Positions 25,268-34,334 of a stretch of DNA of 64,000 nucleotides are shown one piece after another; the first letter of the stretch is position 1; the number at the start of each line of letters is the position of its first letter. The stretch covers positions 154,906-218,905 of the forward strand of contig JANSYI010000014.1 of the NCBI GenBank assembly GCA_024742475.1, read 5' to 3'. This stretch comes from a bacterium. Its GTDB lineage: Bacteria > Myxococcota_A > Polyangia > Nannocystales > Nannocystaceae. Below the pieces are notes generated by a model. The model was not told the DNA's origin and did not search any database. It saw only the letters and a program-made list of their open reading frames with translations. The translations under genes and the position numbers were made by a program.

Positions 25268-26167
25268 ATGGACCCCGGGAAGCGCCGCCACATCCCGCCC
25301 CCAACCAAGACCTTCGTCATCGAGGGCCATGAAGGCTGGGGCCCCGAGGAGATCAAGAAAGAGCTCGGCCTGCGCATCGTCAAAGACCTGCGCGCGGGCC
25401 GTCTGGAGCTCAAGCCGCTGCCCGAGGCCGCCCTGCGGCTCGCGGAGCTCGCCCGGGACCCCGACCCGAGCATCAACGACGCGGTTTCCGCGCTGCAGCA
25501 CGACCCTGCGCTCGCGGAACGTGTCCTGAAGGTGGCCGCATCGCCCGCGATGGCGCGCCGCCCTCCCAAGGACCTCAACGAAGCCGCGATGGCGGTCGGC
25601 ATCCTGCAGCTGCGCGACATGGCGTTCGCAATCGCATCGGGCCGAGTGTTTCGCGCGCCGGGCCTCGACCACCTCATCAAGGAGGAGCACATGCACTCGT
25701 TTGCCGTGGGCTTGGGGACCGCAGAGATCTTTCAGCGCATGGGGATCGGGAGCAAGCAGGGGTTCCTCGTCGGCATGCTGCACGACATCGGAGCGCTGCT
25801 CCTGTACGTCGCACTCAGCCAGTACGCACGGAAGGAGCCCGAGTTGATCGAGCCGGTCTTCGTCCAGCGCGCGCGGCGAATCCTCCACGGCGCGCTGGGT
25901 GAGAGGCTGATTCGTTCATGGGGCCTGGGCGAGACCGTGCGCGCCGGCGCCAAGTACCACCACTCTCCCAACACCGCGGGTGCGTTGACCCAAGTCGCGC
26001 TGGCGGTGTCGATCGCCGACCATGCCGCGAAGCTCGAGGCCGACGATGCGAACGAACGCGCCGAGGCGCTCAGCCAGTTCCCAGCGCTCTACGCCGCCGG
26101 CCTCGGCCCCGCCGACGCGAAGGCGATCGCGCGGGTCGTACAGGCCGCGATGAAGGAGAACGCGTAG
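25268..26167 (+). CDS. HDOD-domain signalling protein
   Basis: 299 aa from ATG 25268, preceded by AAGGAGAG; in-frame earlier starts (25226, 25181) are less likely. The HDOD domain spans about residues 45-255: ELKPLPEAALRLAELARDPD, then VSALQHDPALAERVLKVAAS, GMLHDIGALLLYVALSQYAR and HHSP, an HD-like but non-catalytic pattern. HDOD proteins act as regulatory scaffolds in flagellar, c-di-GMP and stress signalling. Adjacent to pomAB and sharing an upstream element with motA, it is probably part of the motility regulon (inference). Confidence 0.87.
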   Translation: MDPGKRRHIPPPTKTFVIEGHEGWGPEEIKKELGLRIVKDLRAGRLELKPLPEAALRLAELARDPDPSINDAVSALQHDPALAERVLKVAASPAMARRPPKDLNEAAMAVGILQLRDMAFAIASGRVFRAPGLDHLIKEEHMHSFAVGLGTAEIFQRMGIGSKQGFLVGMLHDIGALLLYVALSQYARKEPELIEPVFVQRARRILHGALGERLIRSWGLGETVRAGAKYHHSPNTAGALTQVALAVSIADHAAKLEADDANERAEALSQFPALYAAGLGPADAKAIARVVQAAMKENA

Positions 26168-26175
26168 AGAGGCGA

Positions 26176-27843
26176 CTACGGCGCCGACAGCAGGAGGCCC
26201 AAGGAGTCGTCGCCCGACTGCGCAATCGCGACATCGAGTTGCCCGTCTGCGTTGAAGTCCCCCACCGTCACCGCAACGGGCGCCATGCCGACCACGAACG
26301 GTGGCTGCGCAGTGAAGCTGCCGTTGCCTTGGCCGAGCAGCACCGTCACTCCGTCATCGTCCTCGGAGGACACCACGAGGTCGAGCGCTCCGTCGCGGTC
26401 GAGGTCGGCCGCCACGATGCCCGAGACGCCCAGACCCGCGGCGTAGGGGACGGCGCCGCCGAAGGTCGCGAGGCCGTTGCCGAACGATACGACGACCCGA
26501 TCGGTCGCAGTATCGAGCACTGCCACATCGATCGCGCCGTCGCCGTTGAAATCGCCGGTCGCGAGGCCACCCATGGTCGCGGCGATCGGTGACACGGTGG
26601 GCTGACCGAACAGCCCTGCGCCGTTGCCCGAGAGCACGGAGATTCCCGCGCCGTCGGCCGTCAGTACGTCGACGTTGCGGTCTGCGGTGGCGTCGGCCAG
26701 GGCGGCTGCAACCGTCCCCGTCGAGGCGCTGAAGAGCACCTCCTCCGCCAACCCGAGCGCGCTCCCCGTCAGCACGCCGATCTGTGCGCCGTGCGCGACG
26801 ACGACGTCCGTCGTCCCGTCCTCGTCGGTGTCCCCCAGGGCCAGATCGACCGTACCACCGGCGACCGCGTAGGGGACGGCCTCGCCCAACGTGCCGCTCC
26901 CGTCGCCGAGCAGGACGGCCAGGCCGTTGGCGCTGGCTGCGACGACGTCGACCGCGTCGTCGCCATCGAGGTCGCTCACCGACAGCGCGACCGGAGCCGC
27001 CGCAAGGGGGTAGAGCGTCTCTGAGGCGGGGACGCTTCCGTCGCTCCGCCACACCGCGATGCCGTTGCTCCCCGAGATCGCGACGACGAGGTCGTCGGCA
27101 CCGTCGGCGTCGAGGTCGCCCGAGCCCAACGCCACCGCGCCCAACCCCTTGCCAACGAGGGGCGCGGCGAGCTCGAGGCAGAGCTCTCCAGGGTCCGCGT
27201 TGCCATCGCCACAGCTCGCATCACCCGTCGGATCGTCGGCCGTCTCGCTGCCCGATGAAGACGCCGGGTCGGTGTCGCCGGTCGTGACGTCGTCGGTGCC
27301 GCCCGGCTCGGTGTCACTGCCGTCCGTGTCGCTCGCTTCGGTGTCCGACTCGGTGTCCGACTCGGTGCTCGACGAGCCCGCGCCTTCGATCAGCCCAAAA
27401 GCCCCGGCGAGCGTGGGCACCTCGGCGGTGACCGTCTGCGTGTTCTCGTCGAGGGCGACCCGCGAGAGGCGGTCCCACCCGGTGCCAGCCGACGCCCCGA
27501 TGGTGAGGTCTTGCACGTCGCGGCCTTGAACCTGAAGCCGCGAGTAGCGGTACTCGGCGAGCACGGGGATCTCGAGCGCGCTGGGACCTTGCACGGTGTA
27601 GGCGGTCCCGAGCGACTCGGGGGCCTCGACCGTCGCGGCGACACTGACGACGGTGGGCTCGGTCAGGGCACCTGGAGGAAAGATGATGGTGAAGACACCG
27701 TCAGAAGACGTGACGAAGCCGCCAGAGGCTCCGATGTCCTTGCCACCGGCCGGATCGCCCTGGTCGAGCGTCCCCGAGCAGGCCCATGACAGGGCCACGG
27801 CGGAGAGACACGCGAGTGGACGGAGATTCTGAGAAACGCGCAT
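26176..27843 (-). CDS. FG-GAP/VCBS-repeat lipoprotein
   Basis: 555 aa from ATG 27843. Signal peptide with lipobox (AVALSWACSG). An N-terminal beta-rich domain (about 25-175) is followed by a Ser/Thr/Asp linker with SDTESDTEASDTDGSDTEPG, a Cys-containing CGDGNADPGELC motif, and then repeated FG-GAP blades: LGSGDLDADGADDLVV, VSDLDGDDAVDVVAA, LGDTDEDGTTDVVVA, TGDFNGDGAIDVAVL, AADLDRDGALDLVVS and VGDFNADGQLDVAI, each with the Ca-binding Dx(D/N)xDG pattern. Likely a seven-bladed surface propeller for adhesion or binding; the partner is unknown. Faces the HDOD gene, eight bases apart. Confidence 0.85.
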   Translation of the reverse strand: MRVSQNLRPLACLSAVALSWACSGTLDQGDPAGGKDIGASGGFVTSSDGVFTIIFPPGALTEPTVVSVAATVEAPESLGTAYTVQGPSALEIPVLAEYRYSRLQVQGRDVQDLTIGASAGTGWDRLSRVALDENTQTVTAEVPTLAGAFGLIEGAGSSSTESDTESDTEASDTDGSDTEPGGTDDVTTGDTDPASSSGSETADDPTGDASCGDGNADPGELCLELAAPLVGKGLGAVALGSGDLDADGADDLVVAISGSNGIAVWRSDGSVPASETLYPLAAAPVALSVSDLDGDDAVDVVAASANGLAVLLGDGSGTLGEAVPYAVAGGTVDLALGDTDEDGTTDVVVAHGAQIGVLTGSALGLAEEVLFSASTGTVAAALADATADRNVDVLTADGAGISVLSGNGAGLFGQPTVSPIAATMGGLATGDFNGDGAIDVAVLDTATDRVVVSFGNGLATFGGAVPYAAGLGVSGIVAADLDRDGALDLVVSSEDDDGVTVLLGQGNGSFTAQPPFVVGMAPVAVTVGDFNADGQLDVAIAQSGDDSLGLLLSAP

Positions 27844-27925
27844 GGGTGCCCGGGACGAGGGTTCGACCCAGTCTACCCATAGACACCGATGCGCGCGCCC
27901 CTTCCGGAGTGTTCTGCCGTGAGCC

Positions 27926-28503
27926 CTACGGGGCGTCGAGCGGAAGCCCGTCGGTCTTCGCGTAGACATCCTCGAGCCGCAGCGACACCCCGAGGCTCGC
28001 GATCTCGACCGCAGCGTCGGCGATGTCGTGAAGGGCCCAGGTCGACGCGGACGTGCGGCGGTAGTGCTCGACCCGGCGCTCGTTCGGCTCGACGAGCACG
28101 ATATCGGTCACGCTCGCGAGGCGGCGGTAGTGGGCGAGCTTCGCCCCGCGGTCCTGCTCCACGGTGCTGCGAGAGAGAACCTCGACGATGACCTGGGGGT
28201 TCTCGAGGGAGCGAGGCTGCTCGTCGGTGAGCCGGGGGTCTTCACACACGATGCTGAGGTCGGGGTAGACGTAGGCTCCCGTCTCGGACACGCGGACCCT
28301 CTGGTCGCTCGTGAACACGCGACAGGGCCCGTCGTGAGCCCTTCGGCCAAGCGGCGCAGGAGGTTGCTGGCGATCATGTTGTGACGCGGCGAGGCCCCGG
28401 CCATCGCCACGATGTGACCGCCGACGTACTCGTGCTTGACCTTGGCTCCGGCTTCGAGCGTCAGGTATTCCTCGAGGGTCGCAGTGGGCTCGCCGGACGC
28501 CAC
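27926..28503 (-). pseudogene. Uma2-family endonuclease, frameshifted
   Basis: DUF820/Uma2 (PD-(D/E)XK fold) gene broken by a frameshift. The N-terminal frame from ATG 28503 reads EYLTLEAGAKVKHEYVGGHI and ASPRHNMIASNLLRRLAEGL. Near 28325-28340 the family match moves to another frame, reading DGPCRVFTSDQRVRVSETGA, YVYPDLSIVCEDPRL, NPQVIVEVLSRSTVEQDRGA and so on to LPLDAP. A one-base change would restore a protein of about 190 aa with the usual Uma2 residues. It may be a true pseudogene or a base error at the GC-rich site. Uma2 genes are often expanded in cyanobacteria and myxobacteria; their function is largely unknown. Confidence 0.82.
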
Positions 28504-28542
28504 AGAGCCCAGTGTAGCGCGCCTCTTCGGGACCCGAGGTGC

Positions 28543-30072
28543 TCAGGCCGCCGAGACTTCTGCTTCGGCGTCCGCGGTCTTCTCTGCAGCCACGCAGACG
28601 CGGTTTCGTCCCTCGCGCTTCGCATCGTAGAGGGCGGCGTCCGCCCGCTGGAACAAGCTCTCGGAGCTCTCTCCTCCGGTCGTCGTCGCGACGCCGAAGC
28701 TTGCGGTGACCTGACACGGTCGTGGCACGTCCTCGGTCACCCGAGTCTCTTCGAGCCGGCATCGAATCCGTTCCGCTGCGACCACGGCCCCATCCCGATC
28801 CGTGTCGGGCAGCATGACCGTGAACTCTTCGCCGCCGTAGCGAGCGGGCAAGTCACCACCGCGCACCAGGTCGGCGAGCAGCGCTCCGAGGACCCGCAGC
28901 ACGGCGTCGCCCGCCGCGTGACCCATCGTGTCGTTGAACGACTTGAAGTGGTCGACGTCGATCATCACCAAGCTCAGCGGGCGGCCGGATCTCTCGGTGA
29001 CGGTCAGCTGGTAGTCGAGCGACTCCTGCAGCGCGCGGCGGTTGGGTAGACCCGTCAGCTCATCGGTGCTCGCCAGGCCTTCGAGGCGCTGGTTTGCGAG
29101 TCGCAGGTCGGCCTCGAGGCGAGACTTGACCGCCAGCGCCTGCTCGAGCTCGTGCACGATCGTCTCGTATTCACGGTTGAGCTCGACCAGCTGGTCGTAC
29201 GCATTCTCGGCGAGCGCGTCGATCGTCTGCTGCGGAGGCAGCGTTCGCTGGAACCCGCTTGCGGTCTCGGCAACGTCGACGGGCGTTCGCTCGAGCACGT
29301 CATCGAGCGCCTCGGCGGTGATGCCAATCGAGGCTGCGGACTCGATGAGGATCTGGTGGTCTCGACCGACCAGCGCAGAGTCGAAGAGCGCCGCAACTCG
29401 CTCGGCCAGCCACGCCGCCTGCTCGAGGGGGCTCTCGCCGGCCTCGGGGTCGTGGTGCGCCTCGATCGCGGCGATGGTCGCCTCGGGCAGCGAGCATTCG
29501 CGAGCCATCGTCGCGGAGACCTCGGCGTGCGGGGCGAGACCACGGGCTTTCTCCCGTACGGCCCGGCTCGCGCTCGTCATGGCGGAGAGCTCCGCAGCCA
29601 AGGAGGCATCGGTCCGCGCGAGCGTCAGCAACCCGACGTCGAGCAGCAGACCTGCGGTGAAGTACTCGTCGAGTTCCTTGACGCCGAGGTGCTCCCCGAT
29701 CAGGCGGCATGCGGTCCCGCGGCGGATCGACTGCTCGAGCAGCTTCTCACCATGGTCGGTCTGCGGCGCCATGTCGGACACGAGCAGACCCAAGGCGAGG
29801 TTTCGAACGCTGCGCAGGCCGAGCACCGAGACCGCCTGCCGAACATCGGACATGCGGCGCCGAAGAGAGAAGGCGGAGCTGTTGGCCAGCGACAGGACGC
29901 GAAGACCGAACACGGGATCGATCGCGATCACCTCGCCCAGGTCGGCGACGCTGCACTCGGCGTCGGACGTCATCTGCACGATCCGCGCGACCGACGCCGC
30001 GATGGGGGAGGCGCCCGTATTAGAGGCTCCAGGAGCTCGGCGCGCCTTTCCAGACTTGCGTCGTCGGTTCAT
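28543..30072 (-). CDS. HDOD-GGDEF diguanylate cyclase
   Basis: 509 aa from ATG 30072; the open frame runs further upstream but without family sequence. N-terminal HDOD domain (about 20-235): GEVIAIDPVFGLRVLSLANS, VLGLRSVRNLALGLLVSDMA, TAGLLLDVGLLTLARTD and IEAHHDPEAGE. A helical linker (about 285-335) precedes a GGDEF domain (about 340-495) with DELTGLPNRRALQESLDYQL, MIDVDHFKSFNDTMGHAAGD and an intact ARYGGEEF active-site motif. It probably makes cyclic di-GMP. No RxxD inhibitory site is evident before the active site. Stands alone, divergent from the 30230 gene across a 157-base gap in which I see no further feature. Confidence 0.92.
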   Translation of the reverse strand: MNRRRKSGKARRAPGASNTGASPIAASVARIVQMTSDAECSVADLGEVIAIDPVFGLRVLSLANSSAFSLRRRMSDVRQAVSVLGLRSVRNLALGLLVSDMAPQTDHGEKLLEQSIRRGTACRLIGEHLGVKELDEYFTAGLLLDVGLLTLARTDASLAAELSAMTSASRAVREKARGLAPHAEVSATMARECSLPEATIAAIEAHHDPEAGESPLEQAAWLAERVAALFDSALVGRDHQILIESAASIGITAEALDDVLERTPVDVAETASGFQRTLPPQQTIDALAENAYDQLVELNREYETIVHELEQALAVKSRLEADLRLANQRLEGLASTDELTGLPNRRALQESLDYQLTVTERSGRPLSLVMIDVDHFKSFNDTMGHAAGDAVLRVLGALLADLVRGGDLPARYGGEEFTVMLPDTDRDGAVVAAERIRCRLEETRVTEDVPRPCQVTASFGVATTTGGESSESLFQRADAALYDAKREGRNRVCVAAEKTADAEAEVSAA

Positions 30073-30229
30073 GCTCTTTGAATCGGCAGGCCGACTGTCT
30101 CTTTGAGAACCAGTGCGGGACTGTCCTCTCCTGCGGACACCCAGCCGCGGCCTGCCCGCAGACGCGTGAGAAGACGGCCCAAAACGATGGTCTGCCGGAT
30201 CTTTCGTAGGCCTCAAGACCTTTGCCCGG

Positions 30230-30775
30230 GTGACCGATACATCCAGTGCCGTGACGCCACTTCCGTTTTCCAACCCCTCCGCTGCTTTTCAGTATGTGCG
30301 TGTCTGCTTTGGAGGGGAGACGTCCGAACCTTGGATGACGCTCTATGAGATCGACTCGAGCGGGCGGGTTCACCGTCATGTCCAGGTGCATGCAGAGGGT
30401 TGCCGGTTCGCGCCCGAAGACATCCTGATGTGCAGCCCGGTCAACGCGGACTCGATGCTCACCCATCCCTCCGCCGAGCCAATCGACCGCGACATGTTCG
30501 AGCTGTTGTGGTCCGAGCTCTCCCCGGACCGCGAGTTCCTCTTCCGCGTGCCCAACCCCGAGCGCCTCTGGGAAGGCTACACGCGGCTGGGCGACAAGAC
30601 GCTGCGGCTCATGTGGAACAGCGACGGCATCGAGGTCGGAGGATGGACGCCCGTCCCGGGCTTCGACTCCCTCTTCGTGCAGGGCTCCGAAGGAGACGCT
30701 CGCCAGGTCTGCGCGTCGATCTTCATGGACCGGCCCATTCGTTGGACTTCGATGGACGCGCTGGCGGCTGCGTGA
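30230..30775 (+). CDS. Hypothetical protein, 181 aa
   Basis: Not recognised with certainty. From GTG 30230. The N-terminal half (about 20-65) FQYVRVCFGGETSEPWMTLY and GRVHRHVQVHAEGCRFAPED slightly resembles DUF6881-like small domains. The second half is acidic with Trp-rich strands (LLWSELSPDREFLFRVPNPE). No signal peptide or membrane helix, so probably cytoplasmic. Codon pattern is like that of neighbouring real genes. A lipoprotein gene follows after 15 bases on the same strand. Confidence 0.65.
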   Translation: MTDTSSAVTPLPFSNPSAAFQYVRVCFGGETSEPWMTLYEIDSSGRVHRHVQVHAEGCRFAPEDILMCSPVNADSMLTHPSAEPIDRDMFELLWSELSPDREFLFRVPNPERLWEGYTRLGDKTLRLMWNSDGIEVGGWTPVPGFDSLFVQGSEGDARQVCASIFMDRPIRWTSMDALAAA

Positions 30776-30790
30776 GCTAACGTTGCGGCG

Positions 30791-31927
30791 ATGGTCGTTC
30801 GACCGCTCGCCCTGCTCTGCCTCCTTGGGCTCGCGTCTTGTCAGCGCGGGCCGTCTCCAATTGCCCCGGTCGAGGCCACGCCGCAGGCGCGAACGCCCGA
30901 CGCCCAATCCTCCGCTCCGCAGACTCGAGCGCCGCAGGGATCGGCCGATGCCAACGCCATCGATCGTGCCGATCGCATCATCGTCCACAGCGGGCGCGCT
31001 GCGCTCGAGCGCAAGGACTTCGAGAAAGCCCGCCTGGTGTTCTCCGGCCTGCTCGACCGATATCCCGGCAACGCCGAGCTCGAGGGTTTGCTCGCAGAGG
31101 CCGAGGCTGGTGCGCGACGCGGTCCTCTCACCTTCGAGTCACTGAAGACCAAGCGAGTTCAGCCTGCGCCGTTCCGCCGTCGCGCGGTCTCCGAGGCCCC
31201 GGTGCAGCAGTCCCCGAAACCTCCCAAGCTGGTCGTGGCGTCGAAGGTGCCCAACGCCATCACCGACGATGACGCTTGGTTCCGAGACAACGGCCTTCGC
31301 CGTCCCATGCTGGAGCTACCCAACGAGCGCATGGGGACACCCGGTGAGGTGCCCACGACGATCCCCCCTCACATCGAGGGACTCCGGTTGGCCCGCGCCA
31401 TCGAAGATGGACCTCATCTGCTCGCCTCGTACGGCGAGGCATACTCCGGCGGCCGCATGTTGCTCGTGCTCGACACCGAAGGCGAGGTGCTAGGCTCCTT
31501 CGACTTCGGTGCCTGGGCACACACGCCCAAGGACCGGGCGTCCGACGCGGAGTTCACCGACCAGGGCGTGAACTGGGCGCAAGTTCGCGACGATGTTCTC
31601 TTCGTGTGCACGGGCCACGGGACCTACGCGAAGAGCTCCGGTGGTCTCACCGGCTATCTCTCGGCGCTCGACCTGGAGACCGGAGACCTGCTGTGGCGCA
31701 GCGACCCCCTGGTTTGCAACGCGCGCAACTTCCTCTACGAAGACGGCTACCTCATCTCCGGCTACGGCTTCACCGCCGAGCCAGACTTCATGTACGTCAT
31801 CGACGCCAAGAACGGCAAGACGGTGCAGAAGCTCCGGGTCAAGAGCGGCCCCGACTACGTGCTGAAGAAGGGCTCGCAGATCTTCGTGCGCACCTACGAC
31901 ACGAACTACGTGTTCGACCTGCGCTGA
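30791..31927 (+). CDS. PQQ-like beta-propeller lipoprotein
   Basis: 378 aa. Lipoprotein signal peptide (ALLCLLGLASCQRG). A TPR-like helical segment (about 55-105, HSGRAALERKDFEKARLVFS and GLLDRYPGNAELEGLLAEAE) is followed by a Pro-rich linker and a C-terminal partial beta-propeller (about 200-378) with LLVLDTEGEVLGSFDFGAWA, GYLSALDLETGDLLWRSDPL and DFMYVIDAKNGKTVQKLRVK, the outer-membrane PQQ-repeat style. Role unknown; BamB-like scaffolding is possible but not shown. Converges with the porin-like gene four bases away. Confidence 0.75.
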   Translation: MVVRPLALLCLLGLASCQRGPSPIAPVEATPQARTPDAQSSAPQTRAPQGSADANAIDRADRIIVHSGRAALERKDFEKARLVFSGLLDRYPGNAELEGLLAEAEAGARRGPLTFESLKTKRVQPAPFRRRAVSEAPVQQSPKPPKLVVASKVPNAITDDDAWFRDNGLRRPMLELPNERMGTPGEVPTTIPPHIEGLRLARAIEDGPHLLASYGEAYSGGRMLLVLDTEGEVLGSFDFGAWAHTPKDRASDAEFTDQGVNWAQVRDDVLFVCTGHGTYAKSSGGLTGYLSALDLETGDLLWRSDPLVCNARNFLYEDGYLISGYGFTAEPDFMYVIDAKNGKTVQKLRVKSGPDYVLKKGSQIFVRTYDTNYVFDLR

Positions 31928-31930
31928 GAC

Positions 31931-33709
31931 TCAGAAGTCGGCGACAGCTTCGAGCCCGAAGATATCGTTGGCGAGCTGGTTGCGCGCGCCGCCGTCTTCG
32001 CGAGCGATCGTGTACTCGGCCTTGAGCGTGAACCGCGGCAAGATCGGGTAGCGCAAGCCGATGGTGTGGGACTGGAACGCGGACTCGCGGCGGTTGTTGC
32101 CGAAGCTCGAGTTCAGCTCGATGTCGGTCGGGTTGCCGTCGGAGTCCACCCCGCGAACCACGCCGGGGATGTCGGCGTCGGGGTCGGCTTGGTCGAAGCG
32201 GTACTGCAGGATGAGTCCCGGCAATCGGGTCTTCTTGCGCCGAAACAGGGGCTGCGCGATCTGCCCGTATCCGCCCCGCATTCGCCGGTGCGTCAGCGTG
32301 GGCGCATCGCGGGCCACCGCGTCGTCACGACCGAGCACGAACTCTCCACGAATCATCGGCAGCGGGATCCGGCTCTCGAACATCTCCTCGAAGTTGAGCT
32401 CGAGGTGCGTGCCCGCACGCCACGACGGAGCCTGGCGGAAGTCGGCCGAGGACTCGCCTGCGGCCGGGGAGATGTCGCCCGGAGGATGCGTGCCCCAGAC
32501 GAACGAGCCTCCGAGGTTGATCGAACCGATGGGGAAGATCTGCACCCGGCCCACGACCGACTTGCCTTGATTGTTGTCGGGGAGGATGAGGCCCCCGGGC
32601 GCATTGATGCGGGCCGTCCCGGTCTGGCGCATGCCGAGGTTCTCGACCTCGCCGTCTCGCAGCACGCGTTCACACGAGGGCACGAGCGTGGGGTCGGCGA
32701 ACAAAGTGTCGAGGAATCGAGTCTGGCTACACGCGTCGCCGTTGACCACCCCGACGTCGATCTCGATCGGCCGGATCGGGGACGCTTCGCCAAACGTCGG
32801 CTTCCACTTGATCGACGCGCCCACGTCGGACCAGGTGCCGGGGTAGACGCGGTTGTTGGTCATCGCCAGTGGGCGGGTGATGAACCAGTTCACGGGGGCC
32901 GCGTGGTCTCCGTCCTCGAGGCCGAAGGGCAGGATGAAGATGCCCGCGGTGATCTTGAACCCCTCCCGAAACCATCGGGGTGTCTTTTCGGCCAGGGCGA
33001 ACGGGTTGATCTCGAGCGCGCCCGTTTCGAAGGCGACGAAGCGACGCGTCTGTCCGCTGATGTCTGGGTCGATGCCCGCTGGGGGTACGACGCCCGCCGA
33101 GAGGAACTCGAAGCCGACCCGTGCGTAGACCACGTCGGCGAAGATCGGCGCGCCCACGTACAGCGTGGCCGAGCTGAGGTCGAAGTACGGGAGCGTCCGC
33201 TGCTGCGTGAACGAGCCGTCGGCCTCCCGGGAGAAGGTGTTGGTGCGCTGGGCGACGAAGAAGTTGGCCGCCACGAAGCCGCGGATCTGGATGGCGCCGC
33301 CCGAAGGCCCGACGTCTGCGATCTTGCCCGGGTCGAAGAAGCTGCCGCCGTCGGCTCCGGCGGGCGGGCGGTCCGATCCGCCCACATCGAAGATCTTCCG
33401 CTTGGGTGCAGGAGCCATGCCCCCCTTGGACGGCAGCTCCTCCACCTCGGGCATCGGAGGCGGGGCGGCCGTGTCGCTGGTGGTCTCGTCGTTGAAGAAC
33501 GAGTCGTCCTCGGCGGGCTCGGCCTCGGGCTCAGGCTCGGTCTCAGGATCGGCCTCGGCCTCGGTCTCAGGCTCGGCCTCCTCGGCGGGCCGCTGCGGTG
33601 AGTCCTCGGGCGCCGAGGGCTCGGAAGTGGGCTCCGTGACCTCGGCAGCGTCGGGGGAGGCGTCCGGGGGCGCGAGCAACGCAAGCCAGAGGAGGGTCCA
33701 ATGCGCCAT
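31931..33709 (-). CDS. Porin-like outer-membrane beta-barrel protein with acidic linker
   Basis: 592 aa from ATG 33709; the open frame upstream to 34198 overlaps the divergent lipoprotein and is rejected. Signal peptide MAHWTLLWLALLAPPDASPD, then a Glu/Pro/Ala-rich acidic linker (about 20-80) and a C-terminal barrel (about 150-592) of alternating strands, such as GGAIQIRGFVAANFFVAQRT, YFDLSSATLYVGAPIFADVV and FTLKAEYTIAREDG, ending in aromatic Phe (VADF), the usual signal for BAM. Resembles the OprO/OprP or 'porin' type used for anions or phosphate, but substrate is unknown. Divergent from the DUF3347-like lipoprotein 51 bases away. Confidence 0.8.
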   Translation of the reverse strand: MAHWTLLWLALLAPPDASPDAAEVTEPTSEPSAPEDSPQRPAEEAEPETEAEADPETEPEPEAEPAEDDSFFNDETTSDTAAPPPMPEVEELPSKGGMAPAPKRKIFDVGGSDRPPAGADGGSFFDPGKIADVGPSGGAIQIRGFVAANFFVAQRTNTFSREADGSFTQQRTLPYFDLSSATLYVGAPIFADVVYARVGFEFLSAGVVPPAGIDPDISGQTRRFVAFETGALEINPFALAEKTPRWFREGFKITAGIFILPFGLEDGDHAAPVNWFITRPLAMTNNRVYPGTWSDVGASIKWKPTFGEASPIRPIEIDVGVVNGDACSQTRFLDTLFADPTLVPSCERVLRDGEVENLGMRQTGTARINAPGGLILPDNNQGKSVVGRVQIFPIGSINLGGSFVWGTHPPGDISPAAGESSADFRQAPSWRAGTHLELNFEEMFESRIPLPMIRGEFVLGRDDAVARDAPTLTHRRMRGGYGQIAQPLFRRKKTRLPGLILQYRFDQADPDADIPGVVRGVDSDGNPTDIELNSSFGNNRRESAFQSHTIGLRYPILPRFTLKAEYTIAREDGGARNQLANDIFGLEAVADF

Positions 33710-33760
33710 CGGGCGGGCGCACTCTACCCCACCCTCCAAACCGCGTGCTATCAGAGCCGC

Positions 33761-34243
33761 ATGCGTGCTCGGGTGGCCCTTCTCCTCTTGGCGACTGCCG
33801 TCGGTTGCGACTCCAAAGACGCCGACAAACCCGCCGCGGACGGCACTCTGCTCACCCCCTACCTGCAGATCCAGTCCACGCTCGCCGAAGACGAGCTCGA
33901 CAACCTCGCCGAGCTCGGCGCGGCGGTGGTCTCGGCCGCCGAAGGCAAGGCGGACAAACCCGGCGTCGACAAACTCCTCCAGGGCGCCGGGCGCATCGCG
34001 GCGCAAGACATCGCCACGGCCCGCTCCGCGTTCAAGACCATGAGCGAAGGCATGATCGAGTACGCCAAGGCCAACCCCGACAAGCAGGACGGCACCATGA
34101 TCGTGCATTGCACCATGACGTTTGCCGGCAAGGGCGCGGCGTGGGTGCAGAAGGAGGGCAAGGTGATGAACCCCTACGAAGGCGCGATGATGCTGCACTG
34201 CGGCGACAAGCTGCAGTGGAGCGACGAAATCCCCGCCGGCTGA
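33761..34243 (+). CDS. DUF3347-like lipoprotein
   Basis: 160 aa from ATG 33761 with lipobox (LLLLATAVGCDSK). The helical body (TPYLQIQSTLAEDELDNLAE to MSEGMIEYAKANP) is followed by HCTMTFAGKGAAWVQ and NPYEGAMMLHCGD, matching the DUF3347 pattern CPM...GAxW...NPYYG..MLxCG found in copper/silver efflux adaptors and related periplasmic proteins. The first Cys of that motif is here HCTM. It may bind a metal ion in the periplasm, but this is an inference from the family. Stands alone; a small hairpin TTTCGC-cgcga-GCGAAA at 34256-34272 follows the stop. Confidence 0.75.
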   Translation: MRARVALLLLATAVGCDSKDADKPAADGTLLTPYLQIQSTLAEDELDNLAELGAAVVSAAEGKADKPGVDKLLQGAGRIAAQDIATARSAFKTMSEGMIEYAKANPDKQDGTMIVHCTMTFAGKGAAWVQKEGKVMNPYEGAMMLHCGDKLQWSDEIPAG

Positions 34244-34334
34244 CGCTCCGTGCGATTTCGCCGCGAGCGAAACCGCGCCCCGCGCACATTCGGTGTGGAC
34301 ACGTGCGCTTTAGGCCTACATAGTCACACCTGGA

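Noticed and set aside
23634..25529. A 631-codon plus-strand open frame across pomB and pomA
   Set aside because: Antisense shadow of two clear stator genes; composition is Arg/His/Leu-rich without any domain.
32066..33601. A 511-codon plus-strand open frame opposite the porin-like gene
   Set aside because: High-GC antisense frame; the minus strand has signal peptide, linker and barrel pattern.
34256..34272. TTTCGC-GCGAAA hairpin after the DUF3347-like gene
   Set aside because: Short stem and no T-run; mentioned with the gene only.
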